A DNA stretch of 64,000 nt. Source: Burkholderia ubonensis. Lineage in GTDB: Bacteria; Pseudomonadota; Gammaproteobacteria; Burkholderiales; Burkholderiaceae. The stretch is from the NCBI RefSeq assembly GCF_902833085.1, contig NZ_CADFEB010000004.1, positions 124,001 through 188,000 on the forward strand, read 5' to 3'. Shown in pieces: positions 35,746 to 44,479 of the stretch. The notes beneath the pieces were generated by a model. That model made no database searches and was not told the DNA's origin. It saw nothing but the letters and a program-made list of their open reading frames with translations. Positions within the stretch are counted from its first letter, which is position 1. Each line of letters opens with the position of its first letter. A program made the position numbers and the translations under genes.

Positions 35746-37188
35746 TTACGAAAGGCCCAGCTGCTGGGCGGTCGCATCGACGGCCTTCTTCGCCTTCGAC
35801 ACGAGTTCATCGATTTCCTGGCGCGAGATCACGAGCGGCGGCGACAGCAGCATCCGGTCGCCGGTCGCGCGCATGATCAGGTTGCCGTTGAAGCAGAAGT
35901 CGCGGCAGATCGTGCCGACGTCGCCGCCGTTCGCGAAGCGCTCGCGCTTGCCCGGATCGCGCGCGAGCTGCAGGCTCGCGACGAGGCCGGCGCCGTGCAC
36001 TTCGCCGACGATCGGATGGCGCGCGAAGGTCTCGCGCATCAGCGCCTGGAAGTACGGGCCCGTGTCGGTCTTCACGCGCGCGACGATGCCTTCGTCGCGC
36101 AGCAGCTTCAGGTTCGCGACCGCGACCGCCGCCGCGACCGGATGGCCCGAGTAGGTGAGGCCGTGGTTGAATTCGCCGTTGTCGATGATCGGCCGCGCGA
36201 CGCGCTCGTGGATGCCCACCGCGCCCATCGGCACGTAGCCGCTCGTCAGCCCCTTCGCCATCGTGATCAGGTCCGGCTCGAAGCCGAAGTGCTGGTGCGC
36301 GAACCATTCGCCGGTGCGCCCGAAGCCGCCGATCACCTCGTCGGCGACGAGCAGGATGTCGTACTTGCGGCAGATCCGCTGGATCTCCGGCCAGTACGTC
36401 GACGGCGGGAAGATCACGCCGCCCGCGCCCTGGAACGGCTCGCCGATGAACGCGGCGACGTTCTCCGCGCCGAGCTCGAGGATCTTCGCTTCGAGCTGCT
36501 GCGCACGCGCGAGGCCGAACGCTTCGGGCGTCTCGCCGGCCTGTGCCTCGCCGAAGAAGTACGGCTGATCGATGTGCACGATGTGCTCGACCTTCGACGG
36601 CATCTGCTCGTGCATGTAGCCCATCCCGCCGAGCGTGCCGCCCGCGATCGTCGAGCCGTGGTAGCCGTTCCTGCGCGAGATCACGTACTTCTTGTGCGGC
36701 TGGCCCTGCACGCGCCAGTATTGATGGACGAGACGCAGCACGGTGTCGTTGCCTTCCGAGCCGCTGTTGCAGTAGAAGAAGTGGTTGAAGCCCGGCGGCG
36801 TGACTTCGGCGAGCATGGCCGACAGTTCGATCACCGGCGGATGCGTGGTCTTGAAGAACGTGTTGTAGAACGGCAGTTCCCGCATCTGGTGATACGCGGC
36901 GTCGGCGAGCTCCTTGCGACCGTAGCCGACGTTCACGCACCACAGGCCGGCCATCCCGTCGATGATCTTGTTGCCGTCCGAATCCCACAGGTAGACGCCG
37001 TCCGCCTTCACGATCACGCGGCTGCCCGCGCGGTTGAGCGCGCCCATGTCGGAGAACGGGTGGATGTGGTGCGCGGCGTCGAGCGCGCGGTATTCGGCGG
37101 TGGTGCGGGCCTGCGTGGTATGGGCCTGCGGGGTGCGGGCCGCGGGTGCGGCCGGCTGGATCCAGGCCGATTCGTTGCGATAGGTCAT
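35746..37188 (-). CDS. spuC: Putrescine-pyruvate aminotransferase (SpuC-type)
   Basis: 480 aa, a class III PLP aminotransferase. Motifs include NSGSEGNDTVLRLVHQYW, the Asp of LLVADEVIGGFGRTGEWFA that holds the pyridine nitrogen, and the PLP lysine in ITMAKGLTSGYVPMGAV. It closely resembles Pseudomonas SpuC, which transaminates putrescine (and related diamines) with pyruvate to 4-aminobutanal. It lies between puuA and potF, so this organism seems to encode both the transaminase route and the gamma-glutamyl route in one operon. Confidence 0.87.
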   Translation of the reverse strand: MTYRNESAWIQPAAPAARTPQAHTTQARTTAEYRALDAAHHIHPFSDMGALNRAGSRVIVKADGVYLWDSDGNKIIDGMAGLWCVNVGYGRKELADAAYHQMRELPFYNTFFKTTHPPVIELSAMLAEVTPPGFNHFFYCNSGSEGNDTVLRLVHQYWRVQGQPHKKYVISRRNGYHGSTIAGGTLGGMGYMHEQMPSKVEHIVHIDQPYFFGEAQAGETPEAFGLARAQQLEAKILELGAENVAAFIGEPFQGAGGVIFPPSTYWPEIQRICRKYDILLVADEVIGGFGRTGEWFAHQHFGFEPDLITMAKGLTSGYVPMGAVGIHERVARPIIDNGEFNHGLTYSGHPVAAAVAVANLKLLRDEGIVARVKTDTGPYFQALMRETFARHPIVGEVHGAGLVASLQLARDPGKRERFANGGDVGTICRDFCFNGNLIMRATGDRMLLSPPLVISRQEIDELVSKAKKAVDATAQQLGLS

Positions 37189-37216
37189 GTTTCCTCCGGA
37201 GTGCGGTGGTGCACGC

Positions 37217-38554
37217 TCACACGTGCAGCAGCAGATGCTTGCGTTCCCACGAGCTGATCACGCGGAAGAACGCTTCGTATTCGGTTTCCTTCAGCGCGAA
37301 GTACGCCTTCAGGAACTTGTGGCCGAGGATCTCGCCGATCGGCTCGCACGCGGCCATCAGCGTCAGCCCTTCCTCGAGGTTGCGCGGCAGCTGGTACGGC
37401 AGGTCGTAGCCGTCGCTGACGAGCGGCTCGGTCGGTTCGAGCCGCTGCGTCATCCCGAGATAGCCGGCGGCGAGCGTCGCGGCGAGCGCGAGGTACGGGT
37501 TGCAGTCGACGCCCGGGATGCGGTTCTCGATGCGGCGCGCGGCCGGGCCCGAGTGCGGAATGCGGAAGCCGACCGTGCGGTTGTCGTAGCCCCACTGCAC
37601 GTTGATCGGCGCGGCCATGAAGCGCGACAGCCGGCGGTACGAGTTGATGTACGGCGCGAAGATCGGCATCAGCGCCGGCGTGTACTTCTGCAGGCCCGCG
37701 AGGAAGTTGTAGAACATCGACGTCGCGCCGCCGGTCTCCTTCGACGTGAACAGGTTGTGGCCCGTTTCCTCGTCGACGATGCTCTGGTGCACGTGCATCG
37801 CCGAACCGGGCTCGTCTTCCATCGGCTTGGCCATGAAGGTCGCGTACATGTTGTGGCGCAGCGCGGCCTCGCGCACCGTGCGCTTGAACAGGAACACCTG
37901 GTCCGCGAGCGACAGCGCGTCGCCGTGCATGAAGTTGATCTCCATCTGCGCGGCGCCGACTTCGTGGATCAGCGTGTCGATGTCGAGGTTCTGCGCTTCG
38001 CAGTACTCGTAGATGTCCTCGAACAGCGGGTCGAACTCGTTGACCGCCTCGATCGAGTACGACTGGCGGCCCGTCTCCGGGCGACCCGTGCGGCCGACCG
38101 GCGGGCGCAGCGGCAGGTCCGGGTCCTTGTTCATGTCGACCAGGTAGAACTCGAGCTCGGGCGCGACCACCGGTTTCCAGCCCTTTGCCTTGTACAGGTC
38201 GAGCACGCGGCGCAGCACGTAGCGCGGCGAGATCTCGACCGGCGAGCCGTCGAAGTGCACGCAGTCGTGGATCACCTGCGCGGTCGGGTCGACCGCCCAC
38301 GGGATCAGGCGGATCGTCGACGTGTCGGGCACGCACACCATGTCGGGGTCGGTCACGCCGGTCAGCGAGCCGTCTTCCGGATATTCGCCGGTGACGGTCT
38401 GCACCATCACGGCCTGCGGCAGGCGCATCGATTCGCCGGACGTGAACTTGTTGCGCGGCGTGATCTTGCCGCGCGCGATGCCGGCCATGTCGGGGATGAT
38501 CGCCTCGATCTCGGTGATCCGGTGTTTCTTCAGGAATTCGTCGATGTCTTGCAT
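37217..38554 (-). CDS. puuA: Gamma-glutamylputrescine synthetase (PuuA)
   Basis: 445 aa from MQDIDEFLKKHRITEIEAII; the frame runs 45 codons further upstream without similarity. It is of the glutamine synthetase fold: N-terminal beta-grasp (IIPDMAGIARGKITP), then the catalytic domain with VVAPELEFYLVDMNKDPD, the EVGAAQMEINF metal-site strand, GSAMHVHQS, and NPYLALAATLAAG. The closest characterised relatives are PuuA/SpuI, which ligate glutamate to putrescine with ATP. It is 28 bases upstream of spuC in the operon. Confidence 0.9.
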   Translation of the reverse strand: MQDIDEFLKKHRITEIEAIIPDMAGIARGKITPRNKFTSGESMRLPQAVMVQTVTGEYPEDGSLTGVTDPDMVCVPDTSTIRLIPWAVDPTAQVIHDCVHFDGSPVEISPRYVLRRVLDLYKAKGWKPVVAPELEFYLVDMNKDPDLPLRPPVGRTGRPETGRQSYSIEAVNEFDPLFEDIYEYCEAQNLDIDTLIHEVGAAQMEINFMHGDALSLADQVFLFKRTVREAALRHNMYATFMAKPMEDEPGSAMHVHQSIVDEETGHNLFTSKETGGATSMFYNFLAGLQKYTPALMPIFAPYINSYRRLSRFMAAPINVQWGYDNRTVGFRIPHSGPAARRIENRIPGVDCNPYLALAATLAAGYLGMTQRLEPTEPLVSDGYDLPYQLPRNLEEGLTLMAACEPIGEILGHKFLKAYFALKETEYEAFFRVISSWERKHLLLHV

Positions 38555-38582
38555 GATTGTTCTCGTTGGTTGGTCGGCGCGC

Positions 38583-39368
38583 TCACGCGAGCGCGGCGGC
38601 GGCCATGGTGCGTATGCGGGCGTCCCGGCGGGCGCGGCACGCGTCGCCGAACGCGCGAAAGATCGCGCTCGACAGCGGGTCGTGCGCATGCCGCCATTCC
38701 GGATGCCATTGCACGGCGAGCGCGAACGCGGCAGCTCCTGCGACGCTCACGGCCTCGACCAGGCCGTCCGGCGCGACCGCCTCGATCGCGAGGCCGGCGC
38801 CGAGCTGCGCGATGCCCTGCTTGTGCAGCGAATTCACGCGCACTTCGTCGCGGCCGTCCGCGAGTGCGTGCAGCACGCCGCCCGGCGTCAGGCGCACCGC
38901 GTGCGCGGGGCCGTATTGCGTGTCGAGCGGCGCGTCGTCGTCCTCGCGGTGATCGGCGAGGCCCGGCACTTCGTGCACGCGCTGATGCAGCGTGCCGCCG
39001 AACACGACGTTCAGCTCCTGGAAGCCGCGGCACAACGCGAGCACGGGCACGCCGGCCGCGATCGCCGCGCGCAGCAGCGGCAGCGTCGTCGCGTCGCGCG
39101 CGGCGTCGTGCTTCGTGCCGGGCGCGCTCGGTTCGCCGCCGTAGCGATGCGGCTCGACGTTCGAATAGCTGCCGGTGAACAGCAGCCCGTCGACCGCATC
39201 GAGGATGTCGTCGGCCGACTGGCGCTCGCCGAGCGCGGGCAGCACCATCGCGAGCGCTTGGGCGCCGTCGACGACGGCGGCGACATACTTGTCGCCGACC
39301 GTATGCGACGGATGCGAGCCGATTTGCGTCATGTCGGCGGTGATGCCGACGAGGGGTTTCCTTTCCAT
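38583..39368 (-). CDS. puuD: Gamma-glutamyl-GABA hydrolase (PuuD)
   Basis: 261 aa from MERKPLVGITADMTQIG, where family similarity begins. It is a class I glutamine amidotransferase-like hydrolase: the nucleophile Cys lies in VLALCRGFQELNV, and the His-Glu pair in AVQWHPEWR. It releases GABA from gamma-glutamyl-GABA, the last step of the Puu route. It is the first gene of the minus-strand operon and diverges from the regulator at 40282, across a 913-base region. Confidence 0.9.
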   Translation of the reverse strand: MERKPLVGITADMTQIGSHPSHTVGDKYVAAVVDGAQALAMVLPALGERQSADDILDAVDGLLFTGSYSNVEPHRYGGEPSAPGTKHDAARDATTLPLLRAAIAAGVPVLALCRGFQELNVVFGGTLHQRVHEVPGLADHREDDDAPLDTQYGPAHAVRLTPGGVLHALADGRDEVRVNSLHKQGIAQLGAGLAIEAVAPDGLVEAVSVAGAAAFALAVQWHPEWRHAHDPLSSAIFRAFGDACRARRDARIRTMAAAALA

Positions 39369-40281
39369 GGCGTCGATCAGGTTACCTAAGCAGGCCGTGA
39401 CGCGAGGCGATCGGCGCGGCAAGCATGGCTTGCGCAAATCGCAGGCGCGGCACGGCCCCGCAGCCGTGCGCGGGGCGCATGGCCGCTGACGAAGGAGCGC
39501 AGCGTGAGGCGGGTGCTGCGCGCGACGATCAGGCCGACGTTCGTTTCGTTGTGCGGCGCGCTGCGCGGCAATGCCTGCGCGAGCGCCATCCGTCACCGGT
39601 CATGCGACACGGCGGACGGGATGCGGGCGAAACGAACGACGTGAAAGGGAGAGAGGCGCTATGGCAGCAGCGACGCCACTTCGTCGGTATCGACGGCGAC
39701 GAATGCGCGTGCTGAGACGGCGTTGTGACGCCGGACGGAACGACGGGACAGGATGGTATAGATGGACAGATGCAGCAGGCGAGGACTATGCCAGCCGCAA
39801 CTGCCGTCGGCGATGGTGGATGCCGCGCTGCGCTTACTTCGCGCATCGCCACGATCCCACCTCACCAGAGGGCCACGGACTCTCACGATTACACTCGACT
39901 GGTTCGTTGAAAGTATTGAACACCTGATTGCCAGAACGCGCGAGGCGTTTAAATAATCGAGGCGCCGGCCTGGCGTCGTGAGCATCGGCGAGCATCGATT
40001 TTTTGCGTTGCAATAACGCTTTTTGATGCGCGTGACGGTTCAATGACGCTGACCTGAGAGCCAGCATATACGAGCCAAAAACGGCGTCAAATGTTTTTTT
40101 ATGGTCCCGGATCAGGGCTTACCCGAAGCACTGCGAATAAAATATGCGTAAATGGAATGGCGGATAAGTGTTGATTATTTCGGACGGCTTTCAGGGTTTT
40201 CCCCGCCAATACGCGACATAAAGTGATTAGAATATTCAACGGCCGTTCCACGCGTCGCGTCCTTCTTTCCTCGCACTTATC
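39369..40281. other. Divergent control region of the polyamine locus
   Basis: 913 bases between puuD (minus) and the PuuR-like gene (plus). The part from about 39640 to 40280 is clearly AT-richer. It contains an imperfect inverted repeat (GCATC ... GATGC, 39992-40029, with inner GCGTT / AACGC) that could bind a regulator. Several open frames on both strands here look chance-like. No convincing sigma-54 site or match to the E. coli PuuR operator was found by eye. Confidence 0.45.
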
Positions 40282-40851
40282 GTGTCCGAAACCGAATCGA
40301 TGTCCACCGAAGTCGCCGAGCGCCTGCGTTTCGTGCGCAACAAGCATGGCCTGTCGCAGCGTGAACTCGCGAAGCGGGCCGGCGTGACCAACGGCACGAT
40401 CTCGCTGATCGAGCAGGGCCGCGTGAGCCCGTCGGTCGGCTCGCTGAAGAAGCTGCTCGAATGCATCCCGATGAGCCTCGCCGAGTTCTTCACGTTCGAG
40501 CTCGTCGAATCGCGCACCGTGGTGTCGCGCCGCGACGAGATGCCGAACCTCGGCAACGATGCGCTCGCGTTTCATCTGGTCGGCGCCGGCGTGAAGGACC
40601 GCAACATGTGCATCATGCGCGAGGTCTACCAGCCGCACGCCGACACCGGGCCCGAGATGCTCGCGCATGCCGGGCACGAAGGCGGCGTCGTCGTGTCGGG
40701 CCGGCTCGAGCTCACCGTCGACGGCGCGACCTGGCTGCTCGATCCCGGAGACGGCTACTACTTCGAAAGCCGTTTGCCGCACCGTTTTCGCAATCCCAGC
40801 GCGGAGCAAGTCTGCGAGGTCGTCTCGGCCAACTCGCCGCCGACCTTCTGA
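40282..40851 (+). CDS. puuR: PuuR-like HTH-cupin transcriptional regulator
   Basis: 189 aa from a GTG; an ATG six codons later (40300) is also possible. An N-terminal Xre-type helix-turn-helix (about 12-66: RLRFVRNKHGLSQRELAKRAGVTNGTISLIEQ) is joined to a C-terminal cupin (about 110-180) that should bind the effector. The architecture and context match PuuR, the putrescine-responsive repressor. It lies between the two arms of the polyamine locus and probably controls both, an inference. aldH follows 109 bases downstream. Confidence 0.88.
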   Translation: MSETESMSTEVAERLRFVRNKHGLSQRELAKRAGVTNGTISLIEQGRVSPSVGSLKKLLECIPMSLAEFFTFELVESRTVVSRRDEMPNLGNDALAFHLVGAGVKDRNMCIMREVYQPHADTGPEMLAHAGHEGGVVVSGRLELTVDGATWLLDPGDGYYFESRLPHRFRNPSAEQVCEVVSANSPPTF

Positions 40852-40960
40852 CCCGCCTTCCGGCCGCGCTTCACCGCCGCATTCGCCGTATTCACCGCCG
40901 GCCGCGCGACGTGCGCTGCCGCGCGGGCGCGGCGAATGTCACAACCATTGAGGCATCCTG

Positions 40961-42451
40961 ATGAACAAGTTGACTTTGAAGGATTGGCAGGACAAGGCAG
41001 CGTCGCTCGCGATCGAAGGGCGCGCGTTCATCGACGGCGCGTCGCGCGATGCGCAGTCCGGCGCGACCTTCGACTGCGTGAGCCCGATCGACGGCCGCGT
41101 GCTCGCGAAGGTCGCCGATTGCGGCGAGGCGGACGTGAACGCGGCCGTCGCGGCCGCGCGCCGCGCGTTCGACGCGCAGGTGTGGGCGGGGCTGAACCCG
41201 CGGGCGCGCAAGGCGGTGCTGCTGCGTTGGGCCGCGCTGATGCGCGCGCATCTCGACGAGCTCGCGCTGCTCGAAACGCTCGACGCCGGCAAGCCGATCG
41301 GCGACACGACGACGGTCGACGTGCCGGGCGCCGCGTATTGCGTCGAATGGTTCGCCGAAGCGATCGACAAGGTCGGCGGCGAAGTCGTGCCGGCCGATCA
41401 TCATCTGGTCGGGCTCGTCACGCGCGAGCCGGTCGGCGTCGTCGCGGCGGTCGTGCCGTGGAATTTCCCGATCCTGATGGCCGCGTGGAAGTTCGGCCCC
41501 GCGCTCGCCGCCGGCAACAGCGTCGTGCTGAAGCCGTCGGAGAAGTCGCCGCTCACGGCGATCAAGGTCGCACAGCTCGCGCACGAGGCCGGCATTCCGG
41601 CCGGCGTGTTCAACGTCGTGCCTGGCGCGGGCGAGCCGGGCAAGCTGCTCGCGCTGCATCGCGACGTCGATTGCATCGCGTTCACCGGCTCGACCGCGGT
41701 CGGCAAGCTGATCATGCAATACGCGGCGCAATCGAACCTGAAGCGCGTGTGGCTGGAGCTCGGCGGCAAGTCGCCGAACATCGTGCTGCCGGACTGCCCG
41801 GACCTCGATCGCGCGGCGCAGGCCGCGGCCGGCGCGATCTTCTACAACATGGGCGAGATGTGCACCGCGGGCTCGCGCCTGCTCGTGCATCGCGACATCA
41901 AGGACGTGTTCGTCGAGAAGCTCGTCGCGGCCGCGCGCGCGTACGTGCCCGGCAATCCGCTCGACCCGTCGGTGTCGATGGGCGCGATCGTCGACGGCAT
42001 CCAGCTCGAGCGCGTGCTCGGCTACATCGACGCGGGGCGCCACGAAGGCCGCCTCGTGACGGGCGGTGTGCGCGTGATGCAGGAGACGGGCGGCTTCTAC
42101 GTCGAGCCCACGGTGTTCGAGGTGAAGCCCGACGCGAAGATCGCGCGCGAGGAAATCTTCGGGCCGGTGCTGTCGGTGATCGCGTTCGACGACGTCGACG
42201 AAGCGGTGCGCATCGCCAACGATTCCGAGTATGGCCTCGCCGCGGCGCTGTGGACGTCGAACCTGACGACCGCGCACGAGGTGTCGCGACGCCTGCGCGC
42301 GGGCACCGTGTGGGTGAACTGCTACGACGAGGGCGGAGACATGAACTTCCCGTTCGGCGGCTACCGGCAGTCGGGCAACGGCCGCGACAAGTCGCTGCAC
42401 GCGCTCGAGAAGTACACGGAGCTGAAGTCGACGCTCGTGCGCTTGCGGTGA
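40961..42451 (+). CDS. puuC: Gamma-glutamyl-gamma-aminobutyraldehyde dehydrogenase (PuuC-like)
   Basis: 496 aa, an NAD(P)-dependent aldehyde dehydrogenase. The cofactor loop is FTGSTAVGK, the general-base Glu lies in WLELGGKSPNI, and the nucleophile Cys in GEMCTAGSRLLV. It would oxidise the aldehyde formed by the PuuB-like enzymes (and 4-aminobutanal formed by SpuC). The start ATG is about 20 bases after a GC-rich stretch with no strong ribosome-binding site. Its 3' end faces the CopZ-like gene, with a GC-rich inverted repeat (42460-42488) between. Confidence 0.88.
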   Translation: MNKLTLKDWQDKAASLAIEGRAFIDGASRDAQSGATFDCVSPIDGRVLAKVADCGEADVNAAVAAARRAFDAQVWAGLNPRARKAVLLRWAALMRAHLDELALLETLDAGKPIGDTTTVDVPGAAYCVEWFAEAIDKVGGEVVPADHHLVGLVTREPVGVVAAVVPWNFPILMAAWKFGPALAAGNSVVLKPSEKSPLTAIKVAQLAHEAGIPAGVFNVVPGAGEPGKLLALHRDVDCIAFTGSTAVGKLIMQYAAQSNLKRVWLELGGKSPNIVLPDCPDLDRAAQAAAGAIFYNMGEMCTAGSRLLVHRDIKDVFVEKLVAAARAYVPGNPLDPSVSMGAIVDGIQLERVLGYIDAGRHEGRLVTGGVRVMQETGGFYVEPTVFEVKPDAKIAREEIFGPVLSVIAFDDVDEAVRIANDSEYGLAAALWTSNLTTAHEVSRRLRAGTVWVNCYDEGGDMNFPFGGYRQSGNGRDKSLHALEKYTELKSTLVRLR

Positions 42452-42459
42452 CGCCGGCC

Positions 42460-42488
42460 GCCGGCTCCGCTGCGCTGCGGGAGCCGGC
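42460..42488. terminator. Shared inverted repeat between convergent genes
   Basis: GCCGGCTCC (42460-42468) pairs with GGAGCCGGC (42480-42488). It sits between the convergent puuC-like and copZ-like genes. No T run, so termination is only suggested. Confidence 0.4.
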
Positions 42489-42496
42489 AGTGCGCG

Positions 42497-42697
42497 TTAC
42501 GCGGCGCGCAGCGCGGGATGGAAGCCCGCGGCTTCGATGATCGACTGCACGCGCTCGGCGGGCTGCGTCGACTGCACGGTCACGCGCTTCGCGGCGACGT
42601 CGATGTCGAGCTTCGCGCCGGGATCGGCCGCGGTCACCGCGCGGCTGATCGCGTTTGCGCAGCCGCCGCAGGTCATGTCCTGAACTTCGAATTCCAT
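42497..42697 (-). CDS. Heavy-metal-associated (CopZ-like) metallochaperone
   Basis: 66 aa from MEFEVQDMTCGGCANAISRA, a single HMA domain. The metal motif MTCGGC (GMTCxxC type) is intact and the fold length is standard. Such proteins carry Cu(I), or occasionally another soft metal, to P-type ATPases; no ATPase gene lies in the window. The start is preceded by AGAGA, a moderate ribosome-binding site. Confidence 0.88.
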   Translation of the reverse strand: MEFEVQDMTCGGCANAISRAVTAADPGAKLDIDVAAKRVTVQSTQPAERVQSIIEAAGFHPALRAA

Positions 42698-43009
42698 GGT
42701 TCTCTCCAGAGTTGACGAACCCACACAGCATGAAGCTTGCCACCGTGGGAAGGTCAAGCGCGCGTGATGCGACAGCCATTCGTCAGCGTGTAATCAGACA
42801 AATTGCAATTTCGTCCGGATCGTCAGTCGGTGTTTAGCCCGATTGACCGCTCGGAGGCGGCTGCGTCGATCTCAAAATTCTTTTTAATACAAAGGTTTGT
42901 GGAACGATATGAAGCGCGATCACCATTCCGCGAGCAAGGGTAATCGATGCGGAAATGCGAATCGATCTTAATATCGATTCTCTTTCTGAATTTCTTTCTA
43001 CTCCTGATC
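42698..43009. other. AT-rich control region of the iron-uptake pair
   Basis: 312 bases with low GC, holding the promoters of the copZ-like gene (minus) and the cupredoxin gene (plus). A perfect 22-base palindrome lies at 42959-42980 (separate entry). Confidence 0.5.
42959..42980. promoter_or_regulatory. Palindromic operator candidate
   Basis: GAATCGAT-CTTAAT-ATCGATTC, perfect 8-bp arms with a 6-base spacer, about 30 bases upstream of the cupredoxin start. It does not match the classical Fur box closely. It could be an operator or a structural element of the mRNA leader. Confidence 0.5.
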
Positions 43010-43342
43010 ATGAATCGTTTCGCTTTCGGCTTTGCGCTGGCCCTGCTGGGTGCGTCGGCCACTTCCGCCTTCGCGGCCGACGACGTCGTCAACCTGACCC
43101 TGAAGGACCACAAGTTCTCGCCCGAAGGCGTGACGATTCCCGCCGGCAAGAAGGTGAAGTTCGTCGTGAAGAACCTCGACGCGACGCCCGCCGAATTCGA
43201 AAGCGACGACTTCAAGGCGGAGAAGGTCGTTCCCGCCGGCAAGTCGGTCGAGATCCTGGTCGGGCCGCTGAAGGCCGGCACCTACGAGTTCCACGACGAG
43301 TACCACGAAGCTCAGTCGAAGACGAAGCTCACCGTCAAGTAA
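43010..43342 (+). CDS. Periplasmic cupredoxin of a ferrous-iron uptake system (FtrB-like)
   Basis: 110 aa from MNRFAFGFALALLGASATSAFA, a standard signal peptide; an upstream in-frame ATG at 42947 would add 21 hydrophobic residues and is less likely. The mature domain is a small cupredoxin: LTLKDHKFSPEGVTIPAGKKV and the GTYEFHDEYHEAQ region with His residues. It directly precedes the FTR1 permease. In Bordetella and Burkholderia FtrABCD systems a cupredoxin (FtrB) works with the FtrC permease in ferrous iron import. Genes for the P19 protein (FtrA) and ferredoxin (FtrD) are not here. Confidence 0.8.
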   Translation: MNRFAFGFALALLGASATSAFAADDVVNLTLKDHKFSPEGVTIPAGKKVKFVVKNLDATPAEFESDDFKAEKVVPAGKSVEILVGPLKAGTYEFHDEYHEAQSKTKLTVK

Positions 43343-43354
43343 GCGCATACCGCC

Positions 43355-44191
43355 ATGTTGTCTACCGCCCTGATTGTCTTTCGTGAAGTGCTCGAGGCCG
43401 CGCTGGTGGTCTCGATCGTGATGGCCGCCACGAAGGGCGTGCCGCGGCGCGGCTGGTGGGTCGGCAGCGGGCTGGTCGGCGGCGTGGTCGGCGCGGGCCT
43501 GATCGCCGCGTTCGCCGACGTGATCTCGCAGTGGGCGTCCGGGATGGGCCAGGAGGTGTTCAACGCGGGCGTGATGTTCGTCGCGACGCTGATGCTCGCG
43601 TGGCACAGCATCTGGATGAGCAAGCATGGCCGCGAGATGGCGCTGCACATGACCGCGGTCGGCCGGGCCGTCGCGGACGGCAGCAGGCCGCTGACCGGGC
43701 TCGCGATCGTCGTCGGCGTCGCGGTGCTGCGCGAAGGCTCCGAAGCCGTGCTGTTCCTGTACGGCATCGCGGCGGGCGATCCGGGGCAGACGCCGCAGAT
43801 GATCGCCGGCGGGCTGCTCGGCGTGCTCGGCGGCGCGGGGCTCGGCTATGCGATGTATGCGGGCCTGCTGCGGATTCCGCTGAAGCGCCTGTTCTCCGTC
43901 ACCAACGGGCTGATCGTGCTGCTTGCGGCCGGGATGGCGAGCCAGTGCGTCGGCTTCCTGCTGGCGGCCGGCCTCGTGCCGTCGTGGGGCGACGCGGTGT
44001 GGGATACGTCGTGGCTGCTGAAGGATTCGAGCCTCGTCGGCAAGGCGCTGCATACGCTGGTCGGCTATACCGCGCGTCCGGCGGGCATCCAGATCGTCGT
44101 GTACCTCGCGACGCTGGCGACGATCGTCGTGCTTGCGCGGTTCGTCGGCCGGCCGCACGGTGCGATGCGGCCGCCGCGACCGGTTGCCTGA
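43355..44191 (+). CDS. FTR1-family high-affinity iron permease (FtrC/EfeU-like)
   Basis: 278 aa with seven hydrophobic segments. Both iron-handling RExxE motifs are intact: FREVLEAALV near the N-terminus and LREGSEAVLF in the fourth segment. It follows the cupredoxin gene by 12 bases, so they form one operon. It acts in the inner membrane to import iron after oxidation or shuttling by the periplasmic partner. A strong terminator follows at 44216. Confidence 0.9.
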   Translation: MLSTALIVFREVLEAALVVSIVMAATKGVPRRGWWVGSGLVGGVVGAGLIAAFADVISQWASGMGQEVFNAGVMFVATLMLAWHSIWMSKHGREMALHMTAVGRAVADGSRPLTGLAIVVGVAVLREGSEAVLFLYGIAAGDPGQTPQMIAGGLLGVLGGAGLGYAMYAGLLRIPLKRLFSVTNGLIVLLAAGMASQCVGFLLAAGLVPSWGDAVWDTSWLLKDSSLVGKALHTLVGYTARPAGIQIVVYLATLATIVVLARFVGRPHGAMRPPRPVA

Positions 44192-44215
44192 ACGATCGAT
44201 CCGGGTTCGAATGCA

Positions 44216-44249
44216 CGAAGGGGCGTCATGGACGCCCCTTCGTTCGTTT
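44216..44249. terminator. Terminator between convergent genes
   Basis: A 12-bp perfect stem CGAAGGGGCGTC (44216-44227) / GACGCCCCTTCG (44231-44242) with a three-base loop, then TTCGTTT. It ends the FTR1 operon and may also serve the minus-strand gene ending at 44261. Confidence 0.8.
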
Positions 44250-44260
44250 ACCGGCTGCGC

Positions 44261-44479
44261 TCAGCGGTGGTTGTCGATCCACGCGCGGGCCCATTCGAGC
44301 CCCGCGACGCGCGCCTCGTCCTCGGTATCGAACACGCCGAGCACGCCCGATGCCTCGACGAGCTTGTTGTTCTGCGTGATCGTGCCGCTTGCCGCGAAGC
44401 GATCGGGCTGCATGATCTCGTCCTGCTGCAGGATCGCGTGGCCCCAGATCTGGTAGCCGTGGTAGGTTTCCGCTTCCAT
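44261..44479 (-). CDS. Small conserved-looking protein, 72 aa
   Basis: The sequence MEAETYHGYQIWGHAILQQD ... EEARVAGLEWARAWIDNHR is a compact acidic domain, cytoplasmic with no signal or membrane segment. The C-terminal part resembles small beta-proteobacterial proteins of unknown function that carry the ARVAGLEWARAWID helix. Its start touches the stop of the periplasmic protein gene upstream, so the two are co-transcribed. No function is assigned. Confidence 0.7.
   Translation of the reverse strand: MEAETYHGYQIWGHAILQQDEIMQPDRFAASGTITQNNKLVEASGVLGVFDTEDEARVAGLEWARAWIDNHR

Noticed and set aside
39369..39500. Sigma-54 promoter for the polyamine operon
   Set aside because: Looked for GG-N10-GC with the surrounding consensus upstream of puuD; only partial matches were found.
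39659..39985. 108-aa minus-strand open frame in the polyamine control region
   Set aside because: No ribosome-binding site and no domain; several equally long frames overlap it on both strands in the same AT-richer stretch.
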